Shown here: positions 1 through 7,244 of the stretch, in pieces
Layout of the letters: every line of letters starts with the position of its first letter
Numbering within the stretch: the stretch's first letter is position 1
Source: Bacteroidales bacterium
GTDB taxonomy: Bacteria; Bacteroidota; Bacteroidia; Bacteroidales; JAOZQN01
Length of the DNA: 9,574 nt
Reading direction: 5' to 3'
Assembly (NCBI GenBank): GCA_029938985.1
Contig: JAOZTW010000150.1
Coordinates: 1 to 9,574 of the forward strand
Notes under the pieces: model-generated
Told to the model about the DNA's origin: nothing
The model's input: the letters and a program-made list of their open reading frames with translations, nothing else
Database searches by the model: none
Program-made: the position numbers and the translations under genes

Positions 1-50
1 TTTTTTTCACTTTTCCTAGGCTAGTCGAATAAATTCATCAATAAGTATTA

Positions 51-83
51 TTTAAACTTGTCAATTATTTATTTTAAAATGCC
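51..83 (+). repeat. Dispersed AT-rich motif, copy 1
   Basis: The 23-base core (61-83) begins TCAATTATTTA and ends in ATGCC. It is preceded by TTTAAA (51-56) four bases upstream. It matches the copies at 7259-7291 and 9334-9364 (+) and 7134-7165 (-), with one substitution in the core relative to copies 2 and 3. This copy ends 85 bases before the start of the SPOR-like protein gene and points toward it. Its function is unknown. A regulatory site, a leader element or a recombination site are all possible. Confidence 0.7.
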
Positions 84-100
84 TAAATATTTTTTGACAA

Positions 101-130
101 TTTACAGAAACGGCACGAAATATGTATAAT
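101..130 (+). promoter_or_regulatory. Possible promoter of the SPOR-like protein gene
   Basis: TTTACA (101-106) is followed after 18 bases by TATAAT (125-130), which resembles a generic sigma-70 promoter and lies about 40 bases before the ATG at 169. It does not fit the Bacteroidota TAnnTTTG form; the nearby TATTTTG (130-136) is only an approximate match. In DNA this AT-rich the match could be chance. Confidence 0.25.
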
Positions 131-168
131 ATTTTGTACAATATTATTTACTTTTAAAAATTTAAAAA

Positions 169-1260
169 ATGAGAAAATCAGTCATATTAATTTCATTGGT
201 CTTTATACTATCACTTGGTTCCAATCTACAAGCACAAGACTTAGACATGTATCATGTTCTTGATGGAAAATTAAGCACAACCGAAGAGAAACAAGTGAGA
301 GACTCAGAAGAAGATGTAGGAGATGGCGACAGAATGATTAGTGTAGCAGAAGGTGAATATCAAAAATACGAAAAACTTTTTAGTAGTGGTAAAAAAGGAA
401 AAATCAAGAAGGGAGAGAAGAAGACTGTAGGTGCTAAAAAGAAACTTATTACTGCATCAAATAAATTACAGCAAGGTTATAAAACTTTATTTGATTTATA
501 TAAAACTAAAGTTCAAAGATATTCGATAGCAGACGCAAGTGATAAACAAAAAATTGATGACCTTATTAAGAATGCAGAAACGGAATTTAAAACAGGAGAA
601 GCGAAACTAAAAAAAGCAAAACCAACATTCTCTGATAAAGATTTAAAAAAGAAAGTTAAATACAAGCAACTTAAATCAAATGTAGTTGAAGGTGGTGAAA
701 AACAAAAAAGTGCTGTTGAAAAACTTGTTGATGCCTTAACAATTGCGGAAGGACAAGATGAAAAAAGACAGCTTGCAATTAATAATGAAAAAAGTGCTTG
801 GGACGAGGCAATTCGCCTTAATACAATACCTGCATATCAAAGTTATATAAGTAATTATCCTACAGGAAAACATTTAAGTGAAGCTAAAGACAAGATTTCG
901 GAAAAGGAAAATGATGCAAAAAATATAGCAAATCAAAATGAAAAAGCAGAATTTTATATTCAATTTGCTGCATCAAAAAAGGCACTTTCGTCAACACAAG
1001 TAAACAAAAAATTAAATCAAGTTGACCCATATTGTACTTATGGTACAAGAAATGAAGTAGTAAACTACGAAGAATATAAATACAAATATATGTTTGGTCC
1101 ATTTAATTCTTACGAAGATGCAAGAACTCACGAACGAACACTGCGTTTGAGAGAAACTAAAGTTTTTATTGTTGCATACAAAAATGATAAAAGAGTTGAA
1201 ATTGATAAAGCTGTTGATCATACACCAAGCGATCATCCTGGAACAAAACCTATTAAATAA
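169..1260 (+). CDS. Secreted helical protein with C-terminal SPOR-like domain
   Basis: This 363-residue protein starts with a signal peptide: MRKS, a hydrophobic stretch at about 5-19, and a likely signal peptidase I cut after LQAQ near residue 23. Residues about 40-205 are charged, very lysine-rich and predicted helical. Residues about 210-245 contain AWDEA, NTIPAYQSYI and YPTG, a short helical repeat motif seen in many Bacteroidota envelope proteins. Residues about 261-347 (FYIQFAASKKAL, YKYMFGPFNSYEDA, VFIVAYKNDKRVEI) resemble the SPOR-type peptidoglycan-binding domain at the end of Bacteroidota cell-wall amidases. I infer a periplasmic or outer-membrane-associated protein that contacts peptidoglycan. 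No catalytic domain is visible. The ATG at 169 is chosen because the signal peptide begins there. The gene is monocistronic, with a terminator 26 bases past the stop. The SPOR call rests on pattern similarity only. Confidence 0.85.
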   Translation: MRKSVILISLVFILSLGSNLQAQDLDMYHVLDGKLSTTEEKQVRDSEEDVGDGDRMISVAEGEYQKYEKLFSSGKKGKIKKGEKKTVGAKKKLITASNKLQQGYKTLFDLYKTKVQRYSIADASDKQKIDDLIKNAETEFKTGEAKLKKAKPTFSDKDLKKKVKYKQLKSNVVEGGEKQKSAVEKLVDALTIAEGQDEKRQLAINNEKSAWDEAIRLNTIPAYQSYISNYPTGKHLSEAKDKISEKENDAKNIANQNEKAEFYIQFAASKKALSSTQVNKKLNQVDPYCTYGTRNEVVNYEEYKYKYMFGPFNSYEDARTHERTLRLRETKVFIVAYKNDKRVEIDKAVDHTPSDHPGTKPIK

Positions 1261-1285
1261 AATTTAAAATAGATTTTTGAGAAAT

Positions 1286-1336
1286 AAAAAAAGCGTGCAA
1301 AATTCGGATTATGACTGAAATTTGTACGCTTTTTTT
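1286..1336 (+). terminator. Rho-independent terminator after the SPOR-like protein gene
   Basis: A 20-base stem (1286-1305 with 1317-1336) has one G-T pair and one mismatch around an 11-base loop. The core GCGTGCAAA pairs with TTTGTACGC, and the descending arm ends in seven T. The A tract on the ascending side means it could also terminate minus-strand transcription. Confidence 0.85.
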
Positions 1337-1363
1337 ATTTTTCAAAAAAAAATAATATATTTG
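1333..1363 (+). promoter_or_regulatory. Candidate Bacteroidota promoter, about 340 bases before the kinase gene
   Basis: TATATTTG (1356-1363) matches the Bacteroidota -7 consensus TAnnTTTG and is followed by TACTTTC, a common context. The -33 box is weak: TTTT at the expected 19-base spacing instead of TTTG. It sits just past the terminator, so it would start a new transcript near 1370. That transcript would be either a long leader for the histidine kinase or an independent short RNA. Confidence 0.45.
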
Positions 1364-1391
1364 TACTTTCAAATCAAATAAAAAAGGTTTG

Positions 1392-1422
1392 TTTCACTAA
1401 GTGAAAAAGAAAAAATAACTAA
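1392..1422 (+). repeat. Palindrome-headed direct repeat, copy A
   Basis: A perfect palindrome, TTTCACT-A-AGTGAAA (1392-1406), is followed by an A-rich stretch and TAACTAA. The whole unit recurs at 1546-1577 with one inserted A. It lies about 25 bases past the candidate promoter at 1356, so it could be an operator, a leader hairpin or a dispersed repeat. Confidence 0.7.
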
Positions 1423-1472
1423 CCCATTCTACTTGTTTATTTTGCCCTTTTAAAAATTTTAAAAATATTATT

Positions 1473-1488
1473 AAATAGTTCGCTATTT
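1473..1488 (+). other. Small hairpin with TTCG loop
   Basis: AAATAG (1473-1478) and CTATTT (1483-1488) pair across a TTCG tetraloop. An outer ATTATT/AATAAT pairing is possible across an asymmetric bulge. It lies between the two palindromic repeats. The closing pair is G-C rather than the especially stable C-G, and no T tract follows, so it is not a terminator. Confidence 0.35.
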
Positions 1489-1529
1489 GTTAAAATAATA
1501 GAAGAACAAAAAAACGGCGTATTCTGGAG

Positions 1530-1577
1530 TTACTTATTTTTTCATTTTCACTAAGTGAAAAAGAAAAAAATAACTAA
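1530..1577 (+). repeat. Palindrome-headed direct repeat, copy B, within a larger imperfect palindrome
   Basis: TTTTCACT-A-AGTGAAAA (1545-1561) followed by the A-rich stretch and TAACTAA (to 1577) repeats copy A. The left flank (from about 1530) is roughly the reverse complement of the right flank, so the segment folds into an imperfect hairpin of about 23 pairs centred on 1553. For the same reason 1529-1561 is also an inverted copy of 1391-1423 with about four mismatches. Confidence 0.65.
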
Positions 1578-1649
1578 TGCGAATATAAGTACACATACAA
1601 AAGTTTTTACACATTTGTATTTCTTTAATTTATTGGTTTATAGTTACAT

Positions 1650-1685
1650 AATTGTATCATTGAACCATTGAATAATTGTATCATT
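1650..1685 (+). repeat. Short direct repeat just before the kinase gene
   Basis: AATTGTATCATT occurs at 1650-1661 and again at 1674-1685, with two CATTGAA words between. It is a short low-complexity tandem of about 24-base period, ending 16 bases before the kinase start codon. No function is evident. Confidence 0.6.
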
Positions 1686-1701
1686 CCTTAAATGATGTTT
1701 T

Positions 1702-3657
1702 ATGCCTAATGAACCAACATACCAAGAATTGAAAAAAAAATTAAATATCATAGAAGATTCTATAAACATTATTGAAAGAAGTTCAATGATTATTTTTTTA
1801 TGGGAAAATCTTAAAAATTGGAATGTTAAATTTGTAACACAAAATGTTGAAAATATTTTTGGCTATACAGCCAACGAATTTATATCCAGAAAGGTTGTTT
1901 ATAATGAACTCATAGTTAATGAAGATGTTGTAAATTTTGACTTAATAAGTAAAAATAAGAACCACAACACTGATATATATTCAGAAAGACAGTATAAAAT
2001 AATTAGTAAAAACGGAGAAGTAAAATGGGTAAAAGATAATATTTACAAAAGAAGAGATAAAAATGGTAATATTACTCATTATGAAGGAATAATAGTTGAT
2101 ATTACAAATATAAAAAAAACAGAACAAGAACTAATAACTGCAAGAGAAAAAGCAGAAGCAAGCGAGGAACGTTATAAAGTTTTATCAGATGCAAGTTTTG
2201 AAGCAATATTTATATCCGATAATGGTTTTTGTATTGAGCAAAACAATACTGCATCAAAAATGTTTGGATATTCACATACTGAGGCAGTTGATATGTTTGC
2301 AACTGATATTTTTACAAAACAAAGTACAGAAATTGTAATTTCTAATTTGTTTAGCGGATACAACCTACCTTATGATGTTATTGCTCTGCGAAAAGATGGA
2401 ACAACTTTTAATGCCGAAATACAAGGAGTAACTTTTTTTTATAGAGGAAAAAAATTAAGAATTACAGCAATTAGAGATATTTCAAACCGAAAAAAAATAG
2501 AAAATGAACTTATTATAGCTAAACAAAAAGCCGAAGAAAGTGATAGATTGAAAACTGAATTTATCAATAATATGTCCCACGAAATCAGAACACCATTGAA
2601 TGGAATTTTAGGTTTTTCAAATTTATTGAATAACAAAAATTTATCTAAAGAAAAAAAGGAACATTTTACAAATATAATATTAAGTTCTGGAAATCAATTA
2701 CTACGAATTATTGATGATATTTTAGAAATTTCAAGACTAAAAACAAAACAAGTAAAATTAGAAGAAAAACAATTAATACTAAATGATTTATTAATAGAAC
2801 TGTTTTCTTCGTTTGTAACCAAAGCTAAAGAAAAAAAAATACAGCTATATTTTAAAAAAAGACTTTCAGACCAAGACAGCACAATACTTGCTGATGAGTA
2901 TAAATTAAATAAGATAATTTTCACTTTATTAGAAAATGCAATAAAATTCACCAATGAGGGTTTTATCGAATTTGGTTATTACTTAAAAACAGATTGTGAA
3001 CCAACTAAATTAGAAATATATATAAAAGATACTGGGATTGGTATAAAAAAAGAAAATCAAAAATCAATATTTGAACGATTTTCACAAGAGGATAAAGGAT
3101 TGTCTCGTAGCAGTGGAGGACTTGGTTTGGGGTTATCAATTGCCAAAGAAAATGTAGAGCTTCTATGTGGAAGTATTTCTATAGAATCAGAAAAAAATAA
3201 AGGTTCAACTTTTTTTGTTACCATTCCATACAAACCAGTGAACCAAAAAATTAATAATGTTGTAAATAAAAACAAGAAACAAAACAAAAACACAATTTTG
3301 ATTGTAGAAGATGAACCTGTTAACTATTTATATATCTATACTTTACTTGATAATTTTGAGTTAAATTTAATTATTCTACATGCTAAAAATGGTATTGAAG
3401 CAATTGAAATTTGTAGAAATAAATTGGAAATTGATTTGATATTAATGGATTTAAAAATGCCAGAAATGAATGGTTTTGATGCTACAAAAATTATTAAAAA
3501 ATTAAGACCCAACATACCAATTGTTGCACAAACGGCATACTCTAAAAACACAGATAAACAAAAAGCATTGCTCGCTGGTTGTGATGATTTTATTACTAAA
3601 CCTATAAGTGAGAGTACTTTAAATAAAATTATTTATAAATTTTTATCTATTTCATAG
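1702..3657 (+). CDS. Orphan soluble hybrid histidine kinase (PAS-PAS-HisKA-HATPase-REC)
   Basis: This 651-residue protein has no membrane segment or signal peptide and should be cytoplasmic. Two PAS/PAC sensor domains lie at about 22-137 and 156-263. Each is followed by a similar helical linker (EQELITAREKAEAS and ENELIIAKQKAEES). The HisKA dimerisation domain carries the phospho-accepting His293 in NMSHEIRTPLNG. The ATPase domain has N-box Asn412 (ENAIKF), the G1 box DTGIGI at 443-448 and the G2 box GGLGLGL at 472-478. The C-terminal receiver has the acidic pair Glu536/Asp537, phosphoacceptor Asp583 (LILMDLKMP), Thr611 and Lys633 (TKP). All residues needed for autophosphorylation and phosphorelay are present. 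There is no output domain, phosphotransfer protein or response regulator nearby, so it probably works in a multistep relay with partners elsewhere. The ligand is unknown. The ATG at 1702 gives the longest frame; no ribosome site is visible. Confidence 0.95.
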   Translation: MPNEPTYQELKKKLNIIEDSINIIERSSMIIFLWENLKNWNVKFVTQNVENIFGYTANEFISRKVVYNELIVNEDVVNFDLISKNKNHNTDIYSERQYKIISKNGEVKWVKDNIYKRRDKNGNITHYEGIIVDITNIKKTEQELITAREKAEASEERYKVLSDASFEAIFISDNGFCIEQNNTASKMFGYSHTEAVDMFATDIFTKQSTEIVISNLFSGYNLPYDVIALRKDGTTFNAEIQGVTFFYRGKKLRITAIRDISNRKKIENELIIAKQKAEESDRLKTEFINNMSHEIRTPLNGILGFSNLLNNKNLSKEKKEHFTNIILSSGNQLLRIIDDILEISRLKTKQVKLEEKQLILNDLLIELFSSFVTKAKEKKIQLYFKKRLSDQDSTILADEYKLNKIIFTLLENAIKFTNEGFIEFGYYLKTDCEPTKLEIYIKDTGIGIKKENQKSIFERFSQEDKGLSRSSGGLGLGLSIAKENVELLCGSISIESEKNKGSTFFVTIPYKPVNQKINNVVNKNKKQNKNTILIVEDEPVNYLYIYTLLDNFELNLIILHAKNGIEAIEICRNKLEIDLILMDLKMPEMNGFDATKIIKKLRPNIPIVAQTAYSKNTDKQKALLAGCDDFITKPISESTLNKIIYKFLSIS

Positions 3658-3971
3658 ATCTTTTACTTTTTTATTTCTGATTATAACGTATTTTTGTTGA
3701 AATATATAAATCATTGAAAATAAGTCTAATCAGTGTTCCCGTTTTTTAAATGATAGAAACACCGATAACACAGATATAATGGAGTAATACAGATTTTTTA
3801 AATTTTCAAATAAATTATTTGCCTTATAATTAACAGTTAATCAGTAAATTGCAATTTCAATAAAATCCATTTTATCAGTTTATTTTAATTTTACCTCATT
3901 GAGGGATTTTGTAGCTATTTCATAATCAAAATTCTTCACACAAAAAGATAATTAATATATATTTTATACAG
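3658..3971. other. 314-base gap with degenerate repeats, no gene
   Basis: No reading frame or strong terminator is visible. Positions about 3750-3795 contain decayed copies of an ACA(C)AGAT word (GATAACACAGATAT, GTAATACAGATTTT) that look like remnants of a short dispersed repeat. TATTTTTG (3689-3696, +) matches the Bacteroidota -7 box but has no -33 partner. CCTCATTGAGG (3894-3904) is a short perfect palindrome 67 bases before the signal peptidase start and could be an operator or chance. Confidence 0.4.
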
Positions 3972-4829
3972 ATGAAAAAATATTTACAAGAAAAAATATT
4001 GAAACAATGGCTTGTCCCATTTTTAATTGCTTTAGTTATAGCTTTTTTAATAAAAACTGTTTTTTTTCAATCATACATTTATAGAACTAATTCTTTGAAC
4101 ACTGAATTAGAAAAAGGAGATTTTGTTTATTTAGGAACAAAAAATAAAATAAAAAGCAATGATATTATTCTTTTTAAGACTCCAGATTATATAAATGAAC
4201 TTAATTTTAAACGTTGTGTTGCTGTTGCAGGAGATACTATTTATATAAAAAATTCGGAACTTTTTGTAAATAATGTAAAAGGAAAAAAAACAAATAATAT
4301 TTATTCTAATTATAGAATTATTGCATTTGATAGCACTGTAAACGATGCAATAATAAATTATTACAAGCTTGCCAGTCTAAAATCAAATATTGGAACTTAT
4401 GATGTTTCCATTAATTTAAAAACATATAATAAAATTTTGCAAGATTCTATTATTAAAATTATTGAACCTGTATCTGAAAAAAGAGGTTACTGGAACAAAC
4501 AAATATTTCCTAAATTAAAAATATTTCGCTGGAACAAAGATAATTTTGGTCCATTGATTGTTCCCAAAAAAGGAATGAAACTCCGAATTAATGAAAAAAC
4601 ATTCGTTTTATATAAACATGTAATTGAAAATCATGAAAATAATAAAATAGAAATAAGAGAAAATCAATATTTTTTGAATGGAGAAAAATTAGATATATAC
4701 AGCTTTAAACAAGATTATTACTTTGTTTTAAATGATAACAGAAAAGATATTAACGACTCAAGAAGTTGGGGATTTGTTCCTGCAAAAAATATTAAAGGAA
4801 AAAAATTGTTTGTATGGCTTAATTTATAA
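3972..4829 (+). CDS. lepB: Signal peptidase I, Bacteroidota type
   Basis: This 285-residue inner-membrane serine protease would cut signal peptides from exported proteins. One membrane segment lies at about 14-33, with the catalytic domain outside. Catalytic Ser41 is in TNSLNTELEKGD (box B), the general base Lys80 is in KRCVAVAGD (box D), and the C-terminal box E reads NDNRKDINDSRSWGFVP. Between boxes D and E is a large insert (about 100-245) ending in the phylum-typical VPKKG, VLYKHVIE and LNGE stretches. Two usual positions differ: the Met after the catalytic Ser is Leu42, and the Gly of GDNR is Asn. The Ser-Lys dyad is intact, so activity is likely, perhaps with altered specificity. At 285 residues it is shorter than the long LepB of many Bacteroidota and may be a paralogue. 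The ATG at 3972 fits the membrane anchor. It stands alone. Confidence 0.9.
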   Translation: MKKYLQEKILKQWLVPFLIALVIAFLIKTVFFQSYIYRTNSLNTELEKGDFVYLGTKNKIKSNDIILFKTPDYINELNFKRCVAVAGDTIYIKNSELFVNNVKGKKTNNIYSNYRIIAFDSTVNDAIINYYKLASLKSNIGTYDVSINLKTYNKILQDSIIKIIEPVSEKRGYWNKQIFPKLKIFRWNKDNFGPLIVPKKGMKLRINEKTFVLYKHVIENHENNKIEIRENQYFLNGEKLDIYSFKQDYYFVLNDNRKDINDSRSWGFVPAKNIKGKKLFVWLNL

Positions 4830-4993
4830 AAATACAATTTTTTGGCTACTCAATAGAAAGTTAGACAAAAAAAATCCTTTGACAAAGTGTAAGCTTTTCA
4901 ATGAAAAAATCCAACAGTGTTAAGTATCTAACTGTATATAAACGTCACTATTTAAAGGTCTATTTTTACATTTTGTTTTGTTAAAAAAAATTG

Positions 4994-5113
4994 GCGTTTT
5001 CACGAGTGTCAAGTTCAAGGCTTTTTTGAAATATTAGAATTAAAGTTTACCTTTGTAAATGAGCATTTTAATATTTCAAAAGTAACGAAGAAATTGATAC
5101 TCGTGAAAAACGC
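4994..5113. repeat. 120-base nested inverted repeat
   Basis: Three concentric stems are visible. The outer pairs 4994-5012 with 5094-5113 (19 pairs, one bulged A, one G-T; GCGTTTTCACGAG against CTCGTGAAAAACGC). The middle pairs 5024-5040 with 5065-5081 (17 pairs, one G-T). The inner is TTTAC-CTTT-GTAAA (5046-5059). Unpaired internal loops of about 11-12 bases separate outer and middle stems. It resembles a miniature inverted-repeat element or a structured regulatory region. No transposase or target-site duplication is seen. Confidence 0.85.
5025..5055 (+). promoter_or_regulatory. Near-ideal Bacteroidota promoter inside the nested hairpin
   Basis: TTTG (5025-5028), a 19-base spacer, and TACCTTTG (5048-5055) match the Bacteroidota -33/-7 consensus at the classical spacing. 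Transcription would start near 5061, running right. The middle stem's two arms flank the -7 box symmetrically, which would suit an operator dyad. No gene with a usable start lies downstream on this strand before the terminator at 5162; the only ATG (5059) opens eight codons. Confidence 0.6.
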
Positions 5114-5194
5114 AGAGAAAGGTTAGTTGCAACAATATTTTGTTACATAATTTCAATTAATAAAACCCTTTAAGTATTTACTTAAAGGGTTTTT
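5061..5194 (+). ncRNA. Candidate small RNA between promoter and terminator
   Basis: A transcript of about 134 bases is bounded by the promoter at 5025-5055 and the perfect hairpin terminator at 5162-5194. It has no meaningful reading frame. The call rests only on these flanking signals, and I recognise no known RNA family. The alternative is that the promoter belongs to a repeat element and the terminator serves only the transporter gene on the other strand. Confidence 0.35.
5162..5194. terminator. Bidirectional hairpin terminator
   Basis: A perfect 15-base stem (5162-5176 with 5179-5193; CCCTTTAAGTA against TACTTAAAGGG) has a two-base loop, an A tract on one side and five T on the other. 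On the minus strand it lies 36 bases past the transporter stop codon. On the plus strand it would stop transcripts from the promoter at 5025-5055 or read-through from the signal peptidase. Confidence 0.85.
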
Positions 5195-5229
5195 ATATCT
5201 GATTAACTACTTATCTATAAACTTATTAT

Positions 5230-7014
5230 TTACTCTTCTTTTTCTTCGGTTTTTTTGTCTTCTTTTTTGTTAGGAAGTTCTAATCCATAGCCTTTGCGTT
5301 TATCTTCCCACTTAAGGAGTAAGGCGACAATCAAAGCAAGCAGAGCTAAGGAAACAAAAATTATCCAAGTTTTTGTATAGGTATAATTTAATTTTAACTT
5401 ACTCTCTGCTACCACCTCCGACATCTGTTGAATTACACTACTGTTTAATGATTGAAAGGCAATATTTTCTTTTTCTTCAATAACTTCAATATCTTTTACA
5501 TCTAAGCTATCTGCAATGTAAGCAGAAATAATTTTCTTGCTTTGCTCATAAATATTTGTTCGCAACTGTGCAGTATCTACTTCAGTAACTTCTTCTTGTG
5601 GAGCAAATGTGATAACATTTTCGACCAAACCTGCTGATGCCGCTTTAGAATAATTTGTTATATCAACCTCAGTCATTGTTTTTCCTGTAATATTTATAGC
5701 ATTTTTCAGTTCACTATTTGCAACAACCTCGTAGTAAGCTTTTGAAAAACTTTCTTGAACAATTCTTTTTTCTGGCGAAATAGTTGGGTTTGTAGAGTTA
5801 AGTACAATACCTACAAGTAATGGAATTCCCCAAAGACCAAAATTTTGAACCCAAAAAATAGCTGCATAAGCACTACCAAGTTGTTTTTCAGGAATAATTT
5901 TTGGAACAGAAGGCCACATTGCAGATGGTACAAGCGAAAACGCTATTCCAAGAACAATTACATTAAAGAACGCAAAAACTACATTATTAATAAATGGTAA
6001 AAAGAATATTACGTGAACTATAACAAGTAAAACTGCTCCAAGAATCATTATTGAAGCTCCCTTTCCTCTTTTATCGTAAAAACTACCAAAGAATGGTGTT
6101 AAAATCATTGTACCAAAAGGAACTAAACCTGGAAGGAGTCCTGCCCAATCTTCATTTACTCCAAATTTATTAACCATTAGGTCGGGACCATATTTATAGA
6201 ACGGAAAAACGGTGGAATAAAAAAGCACACATAAAAATGCAATATACCAAAAACCTCTATTTTTGAAAATTACTCCCAAATCAGATAATTTGAATTTGTC
6301 TTCATCTTCATCACTATTTTCAGCACTTACTTTAGTCGCAATAAGTTGATTGTCCAACTTTTTATCCATCATATTATAATAGAAAAACGCCACAAGACCA
6401 AGTACAAGTAAAACAACACTTCCAAGTATAACTGTTGGCACATCAAATGCTTTAGCTATTTTTGCACCAAAAATAAGAGGAATTGCAGAACCCATACGAG
6501 CTATTGCAACCTGCATACCCATAGCGAGAGCAATTTCTTTTCCGGAGAACCATTTTACTACTGATTTTGAGACCGTTATACCAGCGTACTCCACACCTAT
6601 TCCAAATAAGGCATATCCCATTGAAGCCATAAAAATCTGGGTTTTCATTTCAAAAAAACCAAGATTTACTACTGAATCAGGAGCAAAATCAAGCTTAAAT
6701 GCAAAAAACTTGATAACACCACCAGCTATCATTATAACAACCGAACTGATTGTACTTATACGTATCCCAAATTTGTCGAGCAAAACCCCAACAATAAGCA
6801 ACATTAAAAACCATACATTAAAAAAACCGTAAAAACTTGTAACAGTTCCATAATCAGTACTGTTCCAGCCATACGATTTTTCAATAATTGGTTTTAACGG
6901 AGATATAATTTCTGTAAATAAATAACCAGCAAACATTGTAAACGAAAGTATTACGAGTGCTGTCCACCTTGCTCTTTTAGAGTCTCTAAGCGTTAGTTGA
7001 ATTCTTTCTACCAT
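5230..7014 (-). CDS. Major facilitator superfamily transporter with a long periplasmic loop
   Basis: This 594-residue inner-membrane protein has about 12 hydrophobic segments. The signature between helices 2 and 3 is GVLLDKFGIR (76-85), echoed between helices 8 and 9 by GSFYDKRGKG (310-319), as in the duplicated MFS fold. The central cytoplasmic loop (about 217-250) is acidic (SDEDEDKF). The oddity is about 143 residues (about 406-548) between helices 11 and 12. They are hydrophilic, rich in Glu, Ser and Thr, and predicted outside the cytoplasm; most MFS proteins have only a short loop there. The tail after helix 12 (549-568) is Lys/Glu-rich. The substrate cannot be read from sequence. The region around helices 2-3 recalls MFSD1-like or organic-anion transporters, but I do not assign one. 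The ATG at 7014 fits the start of the first cytoplasmic segment. The gene is single, divergent from the lipoprotein gene, and ends before the terminator at 5162-5194. Confidence 0.9.
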   Translation of the reverse strand: MVERIQLTLRDSKRARWTALVILSFTMFAGYLFTEIISPLKPIIEKSYGWNSTDYGTVTSFYGFFNVWFLMLLIVGVLLDKFGIRISTISSVVIMIAGGVIKFFAFKLDFAPDSVVNLGFFEMKTQIFMASMGYALFGIGVEYAGITVSKSVVKWFSGKEIALAMGMQVAIARMGSAIPLIFGAKIAKAFDVPTVILGSVVLLVLGLVAFFYYNMMDKKLDNQLIATKVSAENSDEDEDKFKLSDLGVIFKNRGFWYIAFLCVLFYSTVFPFYKYGPDLMVNKFGVNEDWAGLLPGLVPFGTMILTPFFGSFYDKRGKGASIMILGAVLLVIVHVIFFLPFINNVVFAFFNVIVLGIAFSLVPSAMWPSVPKIIPEKQLGSAYAAIFWVQNFGLWGIPLLVGIVLNSTNPTISPEKRIVQESFSKAYYEVVANSELKNAINITGKTMTEVDITNYSKAASAGLVENVITFAPQEEVTEVDTAQLRTNIYEQSKKIISAYIADSLDVKDIEVIEEKENIAFQSLNSSVIQQMSEVVAESKLKLNYTYTKTWIIFVSLALLALIVALLLKWEDKRKGYGLELPNKKEDKKTEEKEE

Positions 7015-7091
7015 TTTTTATATTTTAAAGTTTTAATATGTTTAATATAGTTCACAAATTAATAACATTTTTTCCAATAAATAAAATAATG

Positions 7092-7123
7092 TTGAATATA
7101 TTTAAAAAAAATACTTACTTTTG
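7092..7123 (+). promoter_or_regulatory. Candidate promoter for the SPOR-like lipoprotein
   Basis: TTG (7092-7094), 21 bases, then TACTTTTG (7116-7123) followed by TATATA fits the Bacteroidota consensus. It would give a leader of about 200 bases carrying motif copy 2 (7259-7291). Confidence 0.4.
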
Positions 7124-7133
7124 TATATATTAA

Positions 7134-7165
7134 GGCATATTAAAACAAATAATTGACGATTTAAA
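7134..7165 (-). repeat. Dispersed AT-rich motif, copy 4
   Basis: Read on the minus strand, the core (7156-7134) matches 22 of 23 bases of copies 2 and 3, and TTTAAA (7165-7160) lies three bases upstream of it. Similarity to copy 1 continues for several bases past the ATGCC. It points toward the transporter gene and ends 119 bases before its start. With copy 2 it forms an inverted pair around 7157-7268. Confidence 0.7.
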
Positions 7166-7244
7166 CTTGTTCTTTTTCCTTTTTCCTTCTTCAAAAAAAT
7201 ATGTAAATATCCTGATATTATTATATTTATTGAATTGTTAAAAA

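Noticed and set aside
79..129. Short leader peptides starting at the ATG inside the dispersed motif (17 codons at 79, 24 codons at 7287)
   Set aside because: The four copies give unrelated peptides, and copy 4 stops after two codons. The conserved part is the DNA, not a reading frame.
1012..1236. Minus-strand frames opposite the SPOR-like gene (and similar ones opposite the kinase at 2172-3551)
   Set aside because: They are reverse-strand shadows of clearly coding plus-strand genes, with low-complexity hydrophobic translations.
1392..1577. CRISPR array
   Set aside because: Only two repeats 154 bases apart, no regular spacers and no cas genes.
1702..1709. Kinase start region (TTTTATGCCTAA at 1698-1709) as a fifth motif copy
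   Set aside because: Only the last part resembles the motif; the TCAATTATTTA half is absent, so this is probably chance.
4732..4923. A 63-codon plus-strand frame overlapping the end of the signal peptidase gene
   Set aside because: Its first half overlaps conserved box E codons of the real gene in another frame, and the rest is AT-rich sequence with no recognisable protein features.
4994..5113. Retron-type msr-msd hairpin
   Set aside because: No reverse transcriptase gene is anywhere in the window; both flanking genes are ordinary envelope proteins.
4994..5113. Autonomous insertion sequence
   Set aside because: No transposase frame, and I could not see a target-site duplication outside the arms. 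At most it would be a non-autonomous element.
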